Shown piece by piece: positions 24,156 through 33,884 of a stretch of DNA of 64,000 nt. The notes beneath the pieces are model-generated. The model had not been told where the DNA came from. It ran no database searches and saw only the letters and a list, made by a program, of their open reading frames with translations. Each line of letters opens with the position of its first letter. Position 1 is the stretch's first letter. The DNA lies in the NCBI GenBank assembly GCA_951799405.1, contig CATOGX010000012.1:17436-81435 (forward strand). Reading direction: 5' to 3'. The translations under genes and the position numbers were made by a program. Source of the stretch: Agapetus fuscipes. Lineage: Eukaryota; Arthropoda; Insecta; Trichoptera; Glossosomatidae.

Positions 24156-24919
24156 TTATTATTATTCATTCTAAGATGGTTTCATATTGAGGCAGTCACC
24201 CAAAATTTTTGGAAAAAATAATGTCGAATGATCTCCAAAGGGGTCGTATGACGTATGTAGTATGCCGTTTGCTAATGTTAAGCTAAGTAACAGGTTCAAA
24301 TTTTTCGGAGTAAAACTAGCGGAGTAGGTAAGCCTAGCCGGTACTATTATTTGGGCTTAAGAAAAACACCGATAGAAAATCATGTCCTTTACCTGTGCAG
24401 TATTCTAACCGTTTTCAGGCTTTGAATGCCGTCGTTCTAGCAACTGAGTTGTCAACTGGAATGTTAACATGATTATGAAATAAGTTGTGAGGGTTTTTCT
24501 TTATTTATTTATAAGATCTTCAATGAGGTGTTTGGCCGTGCTCTGGAGAATTATGACTTTGCTTGAGTGCATAGCGCCAGGAACCATATCACTTACAAAG
24601 AAGATAATGAACCAAAACTTTATAAACACTTTTATTTATCCACAATCACAATATATAAATAATTATTTATTTATCCACAATCACAATGTATATATTATTA
24701 TATTTACCACAGCAATATTGATTACATATAACCAAAATTCACATGCTTGTGGCTCTCTCACCAGGGAAGCTTTTTCTGTCTTTCTGCATTCTTTTGTTTT
24801 TCTTTTTTTATTCATTTTCAAATCTAATGTTACATTCCACCAAACAAACAAATTCATCTCGTTACAAAGTCTTATTTCAAAATTTAGGTCGACCCAGCCT
24901 AACAACAATTGGGTCTTGC
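24156..24919. other. Unassigned sequence flanking the foldback element
   Basis: No gene recognised. A short duplication of TTATTTATCCACAATCACAA occurs at 24,631 and 24,667. 24,890-24,919 is a fragment of SINE family A (CCCAGCCTAACAACAATTGG). Confidence 0.4.
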
Positions 24920-24923
24920 TTAA

Positions 24924-25613
24924 GGCGTGTTATAAAGCTAAATCTGCCATTTTTGTTTCTTACACTTTATGATCTTAGTAAAATAGTTACAGTAATAAAA
25001 CAAATTAAGCATGTTTATTAATTTTTAATCTTAATTATAAAGCTTAAAACAAATATATAACTTAAGAATTGCCACCACAAAAAAATATTTAAAAAAACAT
25101 TTTTTTACATTTTTAGCTTTTTTTTCGTGTGTGCTGTATTTTAGAATTTGGTTTTTGCTTTTGAATTACAGAACTATACATAGTTTAGGTTCCGTACTTA
25201 ACATTTTTTTTATAATGTCAATAGCTGTTATTGAGTTAATATGGAAAAACTGTGTTCTTTGATTTAATTCATTTAGTAGTTTGAGTTTTTCCATATTTAC
25301 TCAAAAACTATTGACATTATAAAAAAAATGTTAGGTACGGAACCTAAAAAATGTATAGTTCTGTAATTAAAAAGCAAAAACAAAATTCCAAAATACAGCA
25401 TAAACGAAAAAAAAGCTAAAAATGTAAAAAGAACACGTTTTTTTAAAAAAAAAAAATTGTGGTAACAATTCTTAAGTTATATATTTTGTTTAAGCTTTAT
25501 AATTAAGATAAAAAAATAATAAATATGGTTGATTTTTTTCATTACTGTAACTATTTTGCTAAGACCATAAAGTGTAAGAAACAAAAACGGCAGATTTAGC
25601 TTTATAACACGCC
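24924..25613. mobile_element. Foldback DNA element with about 320-bp inverted arms and TTAA target duplication
   Basis: Left arm from GGCGTGTTATAAAGC and right arm to GCTTTATAACACGCC are inverted copies over about 320 bp with small indels. They meet at a loop of about 40 bp near 25,245-25,290. TTAA flanks both sides (24,920-24,923 and 25,614-25,617), as for piggyBac-type insertion. No transposase is encoded. It lies in a SINE family A fragment on the left. Confidence 0.8.
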
Positions 25614-25617
25614 TTAA

Positions 25618-25885
25618 CGGCAAGTTATAGATACACGGAATTCGTAACAAAACGTAAAATTCGTAATCTGTTGATAAATGTCGTAACTAAATAAGGTCAG
25701 CACTTTTTTATAATGTTTAACTTTGACTGTGTTAAGGCAGATGTGCTAACTAAAATAATCATATTTTTTCTACAATTCCACACTAAGCGACCAGACCCTA
25801 CCAATACATAGATATTTTGCACTCTGTCTGCTATCCGGTCTGTGGCATACTGTCAAACGTAGGGAGCTCCAAATCGATGTTATTT
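25618..25885. other. Unassigned AT-rich spacer
   Basis: Nothing recognised. Confidence 0.35.
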
Positions 25886-26975
25886 AAAAAAATAAAAAAT
25901 AGGCTGATTTATTTGGTGAGCGCTGTTTTTATGTGTATCACACCTCAAGAGCCCTCTGCGAGCTTGGTCGTCGCTCTAGAAAGCGCCAATTCTCAAGAAA
26001 GACCCAGTTGCTGTAAGGCTGGACAGGGCTGTAGCTAGAGTCGAATTTGATGTAGGGCAGCATTGGTTACAAGTAGGGCGGAAGTAAAAAAAATATCATA
26101 ATATCTGCCCTCGAAGCACGGGTCAGTAATGTACATGATGATTTTTTGTTTTCCCACAAAATAATAAAGTAATGAGAATTTTGAAAAAAAAATCACGTAA
26201 GTACAAATTATTTGGTTAGCCAAAAATATTTAATAAAAAAATATTTAAAAAAAATGTGAAATCTCTCCATTAACATAATAATAAAAATATTTAAAACATC
26301 TGAGTTTTACGATTCCCCATGTTATTAAAAATGCGAAGAACTTCGTTCAGATCAACTGATTTTGTTTAAACTGATCTGCGTAAAGTTTGGTTAATTTCTA
26401 CATTTTTTTTATCTCAAGCTATGAACAAACAATTTAATTATAATAATTTGTCTTAGTTTTTGGTATTTTTAAGGTAGGGCATTGTGATTTCAAGGTAGGG
26501 CATTGCCCCACAATGCCTTCCCCCCCCCCCCCCCTAGCTACGGCCGTGAGGCTGGATAGACCTTTTCGCACGTTTAATAATACAGAGCAATAACTCAAAA
26601 ATTGGGAAAGTCGAGATTTTATAATAAAACGCAAGAACAATGCGAGAAGAATAGGTAGAATGCGACAGCCGTTAAATTTGGACGAATATGACCGAGATAA
26701 AAAATCGGTCGCCTTTTTCATCCCATACAAATTGTACTGGCTGTCTGAACTTCAAACGTGATTTCCCAACATTCTTATTTTTTGAGTTATTGCTTTTTAT
26801 TATTAAGCGTACGTTTTGATGACCGGTCTTTGGTCAAGGTTTATGAATTTTCAACCCAGCCGAGCAAATTTGAAAATATGGATGTTTTTTTTTTTGCTCC
26901 ACCGGGAATCGAACCCACAACCTTCCATTCAGAGTTCGAAGTGTTACTACTGAACTACAAACCTGTCACAATTAA
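25886..26975 (-). mobile_element. SINE family A interrupted by two nested DNA elements
   Basis: SINE parts on the minus strand are about 25,886-26,023 (ATT-type 3' end and body), 26,548-26,571 (GAGGCTGGATAGACC) and about 26,815-26,970 (rest of body and tRNA-like head, with GGGAATCGAACCC as the inverse of the B box). Insert 1 (about 26,024-26,547) has ends GGCTGTAGCTAG and CTAGCTACGGCC and contains a run of 16 C at 26,520. Insert 2 (about 26,572-26,814) has inverted ends of about 45 bp sharing GAGTTATTGCT and AATAACTC. Confidence 0.7.
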
Positions 26976-27247
26976 CTGTCAATTTTATTTTGAAATCTTT
27001 GAATTGTTTTGAAAATAATACAAAATGTATATATTAAGTTTTGGAGCTATCCCATCAATATACAAAAAAAAACATTGCAGTGTGTGTTTTTTCGCCGCTA
27101 CACGTTTGTGTAGCGGCGACACATGCACATATTTTTTATCACTCACAAGGGTTGACGCAAATGCAGTCTGTCAACATAAATTAATATTATTTAAAGAGAG
27201 ATCAAATGAAAGAAAATAATGCCTTTATCTATTTATATTTACTAGTT
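26976..27247. other. Spacer with GC-rich perfect hairpin
   Basis: CGCCGCTACAC at 27,093-27,103 pairs perfectly with GTGTAGCGGCG at 27,108-27,118 across a 4-nt loop. It is out of character for the AT-rich surroundings. Function unknown. Confidence 0.6.
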
Positions 27248-27395
27248 GTTTGGTATGAGGCTTACCCCCGTACTGAAAAAAACTTGGTTCACTTTTGCAA
27301 TTGCCACCCCGATTTCAAAACACGGCGTTAAGAGTTGCTATGTTCATGTCCATGTGAGATTTTATTTATTTTGTAGGAACCTACACATAAAAAGG
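27248..27395 (+). repeat. RTE-type LINE 3' end, partial
   Basis: The first half of the repeat unit (GGTATGAGGCTTACC, GGTTCACTTTTGC, GTAGGAACCTACACAT). It ends where a SINE begins. Confidence 0.65.
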
Positions 27396-27402
27396 CACAC
27401 CG

Positions 27403-27705
27403 GTCCGCAGTCAAGTGGTCAAAACTTTGAATCCAGATTGGAAGGAAGTGGGTTCGAATTCTGGCGGAGCACAAAAAAGGTTTCATTTTTAAAATTGGCG
27501 CTTCATTAGGTTGCAAAATTAATGTCTCTGTCAAAGGTCGGTCACAATAGATCGATCCGGCCTTTCAACAACTGGGTCTTGCATGAGAATTGGAGCTTTC
27601 TACAGCGACGACCAAGCTCGCAGAGGGCTCGAGGGAGAAAGGGTTGGATTGACACTAAAACAGCGCTCATCGAATAAATCATCCTAATATTATATTTTTT
27701 ACTAT
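27403..27705 (+). mobile_element. tRNA-derived SINE family A, diverged full-length
   Basis: Head ACCGGTCCGCAGTCAAGTGG (A-box region), B box GGTTCGAATTC, then GGCGGAGCAC. The body has TTCAACAACTGGGTCTTGC and CGACGACCAAGCTCGCAGAG. The tail is AAATCATCCTAATATTATA. Confidence 0.8.
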
Positions 27706-28092
27706 TATTGTACAACATGTGAGGTTATGCATTAAATATATGCCGTACTTAAATGACAATAGAGCTTATAGATTATAGATTTTAAGCTAAGCCAAAGTAA
27801 CGAAAAAATATTTTTAAATTTATTTCACGCATGAAGACAATATATTTTTGACAGCCCTAACGCATTAAATGGTTGAACACGTGCATTGCAAATAATAATA
27901 GTATGGAGACCCAGAAACTCGAAGAAACTGCCAAAATACTACAAAAGGTACCTACCTACTTGTTATATAATACCTACGTAATAATATTTCTTATTTGTTC
28001 GGGTAAAAACTTCAATTCCATTTTTATTATTATATTCATTAATAATATTTATAATCTTAGAATTCGTGATTTTTTTCCTAATGCGTGCTAAA
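27706..28092. other. AT-rich spacer, nothing recognised
   Basis: No gene, RNA or known repeat recognised. Confidence 0.4.
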
Positions 28093-29013
28093 GATCGGTC
28101 CGTAGTCTAGTGGTTACGCTTCCAACTCATAATCGGAAGGTCGTAAGTTCAATTCCCGGTGGAGCACAGAACGCAACTAAGCTACACATATTAATAATAA
28201 TAATATTAGGATGATTTATTTGGTGAGCGCTATTTTTGTGTGTATCACACCTCAAGAGCCCTCTGCGAGCTTGGTCGTCGCTGTAGAAAGCGCCAATTCT
28301 CAAGCAAGACCCAGTTGTTGTAAGGTTGGATGGACCTTTCAGTGACCGGTCTTTTGGTAAAGGTTTATGAATTTTTCAACTCAGCGTAGAGCACATTTTT
28401 TTTTTTTTTTTTTTTTTTTATTTCATAAACAATTTTTACAAGAAATATAAATCTTAAAAATTAAACATTTTTGTCCCGATAAACCAAAAAATTTCAGTTT
28501 GTCATCGGGTGCAACAATCAAATTAAAAAATATAAGTCTCAGTATTTAGTGCTAGTATGAAATAAAAAGTAAATTAAAGTTAAAATTAGGAGACAAGAGT
28601 AGAGTAAAAACACAAATATAGTTAAGGTAATTAATATAAAAAAGTTCTTTCTCCCAGCCAAATCTTCAAAGATATTATAATTTTATTAATGTTTGTAGAT
28701 TCCTTTTTAAAGTCCTTTGGCAACAAATTAAATATTTTTGGCACAAGGTAATCCAACGTTCTTTGTCCATATTTGTTATTAATTCTTGGCACAACTAGTC
28801 CTTCATTAGATGTAAATCTTGTTTGGTACACATGCTCTAGTTTATTTTTATATTTATCATTAAACAATTGTTGACATATAATTATGTTCCATAGTATACC
28901 CTTACCCTTCGAAATATAAATGGTATATTTTTGTGCTCCGCCGGGATCCGAATCCACAACCTTCCATTTACGAGTCCAAAGTGTTGCCACTACGGACTAC
29001 GGACCGGTCCAAG
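28093..29013 (-). mobile_element. SINE family A cluster with nested LINE fragment
   Basis: 28,093-28,180 is a plus-strand head (GGTCCGTAGTCTAGTGG, GTTCAATTCCC). 28,190-28,395 is the body and ATT-type 3' end of a second, minus-strand copy, whose head resumes at 28,912-29,013. Between them, a LINE 3' part on the minus strand (28,393-28,911) starts with a run of about 22 T (its poly(A)). It encodes VVPRINNKYGQRTLDYLVPK and ends near GERTFLY, a Jockey-like polymerase C-terminus. The LINE therefore inserted into the SINE. Confidence 0.75.
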
Positions 29014-29029
29014 ATGCCAACGACACGCG

Positions 29030-29278
29030 GTGTACCTGAGCGGTCACCCGATATTGTGTAACTTCTTGCCTGCGTTGTCCCATGGGGCGATTCCGAGCCT
29101 TTTTATTTTTACAGGTAAGGGGACCAGATTTACACCAACCACTTCAGTTGAAGTGGGGGTTTTCCAGCTCCCGAGGGGGCTGGTTCTCATTTCTTGTGAA
29201 GTCTGAGTAAGCCTTGAGATCGAACCCTTGCTCTCGGCATGGAATGCAAGCATTCTACCAATTGAGCTATCGAACTTT
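29030..29278 (-). mobile_element. tRNA-derived SINE family B
   Basis: On the minus strand the head reads ATAGCTCAATTGGTAGAATG (A box) then GGTTCGATC (B box). The body has CTTCACAAGAAATGAGAACC and an inverted pair around ACTTCAACTGAAGTGG, followed by CTGTAAAAATAAAA. Confidence 0.8.
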
Positions 29279-29490
29279 TTACGAGCTTGGTCGTCGTCGC
29301 TACAAAGCGCCAATTGTCAAGCAAGACCCAGTTGTTGTAAAGCTGGATAGACCTTTGGTGACCGGTCATTGGTAAAGGTGTATGAATTTTTCAACCCAGC
29401 GAAGAGCAAATTTGAAAATATAAATGCAATATTTTTTGTGCTCCGCCGGGATTCGAACTCACAACCTTCCATTCAGGCCCATTGGGAGCT
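29279..29490 (-). mobile_element. SINE family A, 3'-truncated
   Basis: Minus-strand copy with B box GGTTGTGAGTTCGAATCCC, GGCGGAGCAC and body to AAGCTCGTAAAAA. The shared LINE-type tail is absent. It directly joins the adjacent SINE B. Confidence 0.75.
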
Positions 29491-29879
29491 TGGAAACCTA
29501 AGTGGTTGACGCAAGGCCACCTCCACCACTCTTGCCCATTAGGAAAGGCCCTCTGCTGCCATTCCCTAATACGTGGTGTGATTGGCAAAAGTGAATTAAG
29601 TTTGTATAGCATAGGGGGTCAGCCTTAAATAGAAACCTATATTTTGTCAACGAACTCAATAATCAGCTAAAATCATAAGCGACAATTCTCAAGCAAGACC
29701 CAGTTGGTGTAAGGCTGTGTTAAGGATGTGTTTTTAAAATAGATTTATGAAGAGGAATGCATGAAACGAGATAGTAAAGTGTGTTTCGCCGGCTGCCGCA
29801 ATATTATTAATTCCATTGGAATTCCTATTATTACTCTTTTCCATGGCTCGGAGTTTTTTTTATACATATATACTCATAC
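29491..29879. other. Spacer with small SINE and RTE fragments
   Basis: About 29,580-29,640 is a diverged RTE 3'-end fragment (minus). 29,682-29,722 is a SINE A body fragment. Nothing else recognised. Confidence 0.5.
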
Positions 29880-29883
29880 ATAT

Positions 29884-30337
29884 TGTAACGAAATACACTG
29901 GTAGATGTTTATTGGTGTACGTGTGTTTTGAGAGAATGTTCTGGCCCAGACGATTGTAATTGTAAGGTGTGTATGTAGGTAGGAAATGGACTCTTCATGA
30001 AATAAATATGTCCAGAATCGTCTATACAACTGTGGTAGTGGAAGTTTCTAGGGCAGGCTGGAATGGCCCCTAGGTTCCGCTATAAGAAGGGCGACAATGG
30101 GCTGAAGCGAGTCAGTCTTCGAAGCACTCACACAGTGGAATATCTAGTTACTAGGGCGACCAATAAGGTGTAAAATAAATGTAATCTATACGAAATAAAT
30201 AAGTGTGTTAAAATAAATCTGTTAGAATAAGTCTGTTAAAAATAAATCTATTGTAAGAAAGTCTGTGTAAATAAACTGTATGGCTAACTTGTGTTAAACT
30301 TGTGTTTTAATTAAAAGAACCCAGGAAAAACGTAACA
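29884..30337 (+). repeat. 5' LTR
   Basis: 454 bp, TG...CA-type ends (TGTAACG / CGTAACA). Contains several AATAAA strings and a TATAAG at about 30,081 that could serve as a TATA-type core promoter. The R/U5 limits cannot be read from sequence alone. Confidence 0.93.
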
Positions 30338-30767
30338 GTGGTGTCGGTGTGAAGTTTAAAACCAAGTACCAAGTAAAAACTGTGCTTGAAAGTATTGAAA
30401 AATATATCTGGACAACATAATAAAAAAAAAAAGTTGTAAATAAAACTGATTAAACTTGAATTAAAAACGATCGTGTGGTTACCCGCTAAAAATTTGATTG
30501 AAGTGTGGATAGATAACGTGTTAATAATATTGTGTTAGTATTAGTAAATACTCATTAGCCGATCTGACGAAGCAAAGTAAATAATCATTATCTAATATCA
30601 TTATTTGAAATTTAAAAATAAATATTAAAAGGCGGTACCTACCTACCGTCAGTATAATTAGATTTTGCTAAAGTACGTATTTAAAATAACTTTATATATA
30701 AAACTCATAACCCGTATTAAATAAATTTGCAAATATTTTTGTTTTGAAGTTTGTTAAAATAAAAAAA
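30338..30767 (+). promoter_or_regulatory. Primer-binding site and untranslated leader of the LTR element
   Basis: TGG at 30,339 begins a stretch (TGGTGTCGGTGTGAAG) that would pair with a tRNA 3' end closing in CCA. I did not identify the tRNA. The remaining 400 bp is AT-rich and non-coding up to the ATG. Confidence 0.6.
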
Positions 30768-32483
30768 ATGGCTAAGGTGAACATCAAGGACCTCAAAGTC
30801 TATGAGCTTAAGAATGAGCTTCTGGAGAGGGACCTGGAGACCTCAGGAGGGAAGGCGGCCTTACAGGCACGCCTCATGGAGGCCTTGGAACAGTCAGGCG
30901 AAGACCCGGCATATTTTGTCATGGCATCTGGAGGGGACCGCGAGCGAGCCGTGGAAGAGTTTAAAACAAAGATGGCTGCCAACTTCAAGAGCTTGAGGGA
31001 AGACCTAGCTGGTTGGAAGGAGGAGAGGGCTAAAAACCTAGCCTTAAAAATGTCGGTGGACACTGATAGTGTAAAATTAAGTGATAATCAGGATGACAAA
31101 AAGGCCGATATGTCAACTGAGGATGAGTCATCTCAGAAGTTGGGGAAGGGAGACCTGAAGGCCAAAAACAACGGCCAGCTCAAGGCTGAGGACGCAGCTG
31201 ACAGCAAAGATGACAAAGATGATGTCAAGTCGGCTGAAAACGGCAAGAGTGACTCGGCCGAGGTGAAGGCTGACAAGGATGCGAAGGAGGAGACGGACGC
31301 CAAGGAGGAGGATGAGGACGCCAAGGACAAGAAGGGCAAGGCCAAGAAGGCCAACAGTGTGAAGAAGAAGCCCGCGCCCAAGAAGAAGGCGGAGGAGGCC
31401 GTGGAGGAGGCTGCCAAGAAGAAGAAGGCCGTGGAGCCGCCGGTGCCCGTGCCCGCGGGCCGGGGCATCCCCATCGACCACATCCCCGACGTGGAGGTGG
31501 CCATCTCCAGGTTCAAGATGGAGGACCTCAAGTTCCGGTACAATCAATTGTGCCGCACGAACCTCATCAAGCGCAACAAAAAGAAGTTCAAGGGCTACGA
31601 GTTTGAGAAGGACACGCCTGAGCACAAGGCCAAGCTGGAGGAGGTGCAGAAGCTGGAGCCCAAGCAGCTGCGGACGCTGTGCGAGAAGCTAGGCTTGGAC
31701 AAGAGGGGCGCGCCCACGGAGCTGGTCAGCAGGGTGGTGGGCTTCCTGCTGCTGCCAAAGCAGGTCTCCTCGCACGCCAGGGGGCTGATGAAGGAGAGGC
31801 CGGTGACTGACCGCGGCGAGGCCACGGGAGGCAGGCCCAGAAGGTCCGCTGCTGCTATTGTCAAGAGAGGTTACTCTAACGAGGAGTATGAAACAGATCC
31901 GGAAACCAAAGTGCGGGGACCCAAAGTCAGCAGGGATGAATTAGGGGATTCAGATGGCTCGTACAACCCGAGTGGCTCCGGACAGGAGGCGGACTCTGAC
32001 TTTGACCCGTCAGTGGGGGAAGGGGGCGCTCCCTACCGCAGGCGCCGCGCCCCCGCCCGCAGGGGCTCAGCCAAGCAGAGCAAGCAGAAGGGACGACCCA
32101 AGCATGGCGCGGCAGGAAGCAACCCAGCGAGTCAGAGGACGAGACCGAGAGTGAGAACTCCGTTTCCGAGCAGGAGAGCGGCTCCGACGACGGACAAGGA
32201 TTCTGATCCTTTGACGCAGGAGCCGGCGAGCAAGCGGAGCCGAGGAGCGGTGGCCGACCGGGGACGCAAGGCGGCGCCCCCAACCAAGGAAAGGTGCCCA
32301 TGCCGGCCGCCAAGAGGAAAGCACCCCCCCCCACACCAGCCAGCAATGACGGGCAAAACCCTAAGGGGAAAATTCCGTGGAACGTCATTTTTCCTGACCA
32401 CTGGATGCAACTGTGGGTCAAACTGCCCGTACCTTCTTAAAGTAAAGACTGTTCCGGGGCGGAACAGCCTAAGGGGGGGATAA
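30768..32483 (+). CDS. SAP-domain / DEK-like protein carried inside the LTR element
   Basis: The first in-frame ATG is at 30,768 (context AAAATGG). Residues about 6-41 form a SAP DNA-binding motif (LKVYELKNELLERDL..GGKAALQARL). Residues about 42-100 are charged and helical, possibly Gag-derived. About 100-220 is a highly acidic/basic Lys-Asp-Glu-rich linker. Residues about 225-335 resemble the conserved SAP/SAF-box region of DEK (LKFRYNQLCRTNL, GYEFEKDTPEHKAKLEEVQK, LRTLCEKLGLDKRG, ELVSRVVGFLL). DEK proteins bind chromatin and act as histone chaperones; that this copy does so is inference. No intron interrupts the ORF. The TAA at 32,481-32,483 abuts the 3' LTR. After about 32,095 the frame looks shifted: an adjacent frame encodes an acidic serine-rich stretch. 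Codon use here is GC-rich, unlike the surroundings, as expected for host coding sequence. Confidence 0.8.
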   Translation: MAKVNIKDLKVYELKNELLERDLETSGGKAALQARLMEALEQSGEDPAYFVMASGGDRERAVEEFKTKMAANFKSLREDLAGWKEERAKNLALKMSVDTDSVKLSDNQDDKKADMSTEDESSQKLGKGDLKAKNNGQLKAEDAADSKDDKDDVKSAENGKSDSAEVKADKDAKEETDAKEEDEDAKDKKGKAKKANSVKKKPAPKKKAEEAVEEAAKKKKAVEPPVPVPAGRGIPIDHIPDVEVAISRFKMEDLKFRYNQLCRTNLIKRNKKKFKGYEFEKDTPEHKAKLEEVQKLEPKQLRTLCEKLGLDKRGAPTELVSRVVGFLLLPKQVSSHARGLMKERPVTDRGEATGGRPRRSAAAIVKRGYSNEEYETDPETKVRGPKVSRDELGDSDGSYNPSGSGQEADSDFDPSVGEGGAPYRRRRAPARRGSAKQSKQKGRPKHGAAGSNPASQRTRPRVRTPFPSRRAAPTTDKDSDPLTQEPASKRSRGAVADRGRKAAPPTKERCPCRPPRGKHPPPHQPAMTGKTLRGKFRGTSFFLTTGCNCGSNCPYLLKVKTVPGRNSLRGG

Positions 32484-32937
32484 TGTAACGAAATACACTG
32501 GTAGATGTTTATTGGTGTACGTGTGTTTTGAGAGAATGTTCTGGCCCAGACGATTGTAATTGTAAGGTGTGTATGTAGGTAGGAAATGGACTCTTCATGA
32601 AATAAATATGTCCAGAATCGTCTATACAACTGTGGTAGTGGAAGTTTCTAGGGCAGGCTGGAATGGCCCCTAGGTTCCGCTATAAGAAGGGCGACAATGG
32701 GCTGAAGCGAGTCAGTCTTCGAAGCACTCACACAGTGGAATATCTAGTTACTAGGGCGACCAATAAGGTGTAAAATAAATGTAATCTATACGAAATAAAT
32801 AAGTGTGTTAAAATAAATCTGTTAGAATAAGTCTGTTAAAAATAAATCTATTGTAAGAAAGTCTGTGTAAATAAACTGTATGGCTAACTTGTGTTAAACT
32901 TGTGTTTTAATTAAAAGAACCCAGGAAAAACGTAACA
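32484..32937 (+). repeat. 3' LTR
   Basis: Same length and, on reading, same sequence as the 5' LTR. Preceded by the polypurine tract and followed by the ATAT target duplicate. Confidence 0.93.
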
Positions 32938-32941
32938 ATAT

Positions 32942-33540
32942 ATTGTTTATGCAGTATCATAATGATACATTAGTGGTTCGGTCTTCCGTCCGCCATTGCA
33001 ATCGGCAAAATACCCAAACGGGGAAGAAACCGCCATCTGTGCAAAAAATAAAACAGTTCAAAAATATAAAATTAGCTGATTAAGTTAAACAAATGAAAAA
33101 TTTACGTAAATAATTAAAAACATTTCTTTAATTTAATCACGATGTGATTTTTTCGGAAAATTACTCGGAGGAACTTAAAACGCGTACGAAAAAAAATTAC
33201 GTAAATACATTTTCAAAAAAATTAATAACTCAGTAACTAAGTAAATAATGAATTTTCGGAAATCCTGGCAATTTAGCTGAATACATACTCTATCATTAAA
33301 TTGAATATTTGGATTTGAAATATTAATAAAAGAAACGTGAGTTGCATTGGAAAATGAGCCTTTTTTAAATAGTTTTTTGCATATTTCCAGCTGATTGGAA
33401 GGCAAAAAAAAAAAAAAAAATATTTTCATTTCGTTTAAATATACAGGAAGACGACCATATATTTTTTTTTTTGAACAGCCAAAGTTGTTTTGGGTCTCAA
33501 ATCCCCCTTATTGACGTGCGGTTCACACGAAAACTGCACT
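32942..33540. other. AT-rich spacer, nothing recognised
   Basis: No gene or known repeat recognised. A run of 17 A at about 33,403 may be an old retroelement tail. Confidence 0.4.
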
Positions 33541-33665
33541 CACCAAATTAATAATAATAAAAACTACTAAGCTACACATAAAGTGCATCTTCTTGCCGCG
33601 ATTTCCTCAAAGGGGTCCATGTGGCGACTGGAACCTATTTATTTTTACAGGTAAGAGGGTGAGTT
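33541..33665 (-). repeat. SINE family B, 3' part
   Basis: On the minus strand: CTGTAAAAATAAATAGGTTCC, the CGCCACATGG block, GAAATCGCGGCAAGAAGATG and TGTGTAGCTTAGTAG, then an ATT-rich tail. It gives the true 3' end of family B. Confidence 0.7.
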
Positions 33666-33884
33666 TTTTATTGAGAGCAGATCTAGACTTACCTTGACCA
33701 AAAAAGGCACGGCCTGATGACAGCATTTGAATTCCCGGTTTTCTCCATGTTTGAACCTCATTGTCTTTTGGTTTTCTATACCTTTACACTAATCTTTTAA
33801 CTCAATATTTTATTTATTATATTTTTCAAGGTATGGTAGTTCACACGTTACTTGTTTATTTATATTCGTTATCACAGATATTCT

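Larger units (their letters stand above)
29884..32937 (+). mobile_element. Complete LTR retrotransposon lacking gag-pol, carrying a DEK-like gene
   Basis: Two direct repeats of 454 bp (29,884-30,337 and 32,484-32,937) begin TGTAACG and end CGTAACA, and I found no difference between them on reading. They are flanked by a 4-bp duplication, ATAT at 29,880-29,883 and 32,938-32,941. One base after the 5' LTR comes TGGTGTCGGTGTGAAG, a candidate tRNA primer-binding site starting with TGG. AAGGGGGGGATAA lies directly before the 3' LTR as polypurine tract. The internal 2.1 kb has no protease, RT, RNase H or integrase, so movement would depend on enzymes in trans. The identical LTRs imply a very recent insertion, or gene conversion. 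Confidence 0.93.

Noticed and set aside
31128..32421. Long minus-strand ORFs opposite the DEK-like gene
   Set aside because: They are antisense shadows of a GC-rich, Lys/Glu-rich coding region. Leu/Ser-rich composition and no start context or splice support.
29884..32937. Ordinary host DEK gene with flanking direct repeats by chance
   Set aside because: Paired 454-bp LTRs with TG..CA ends, 4-bp target duplication, primer site and polypurine tract at exact positions make a retroelement the only reasonable reading.
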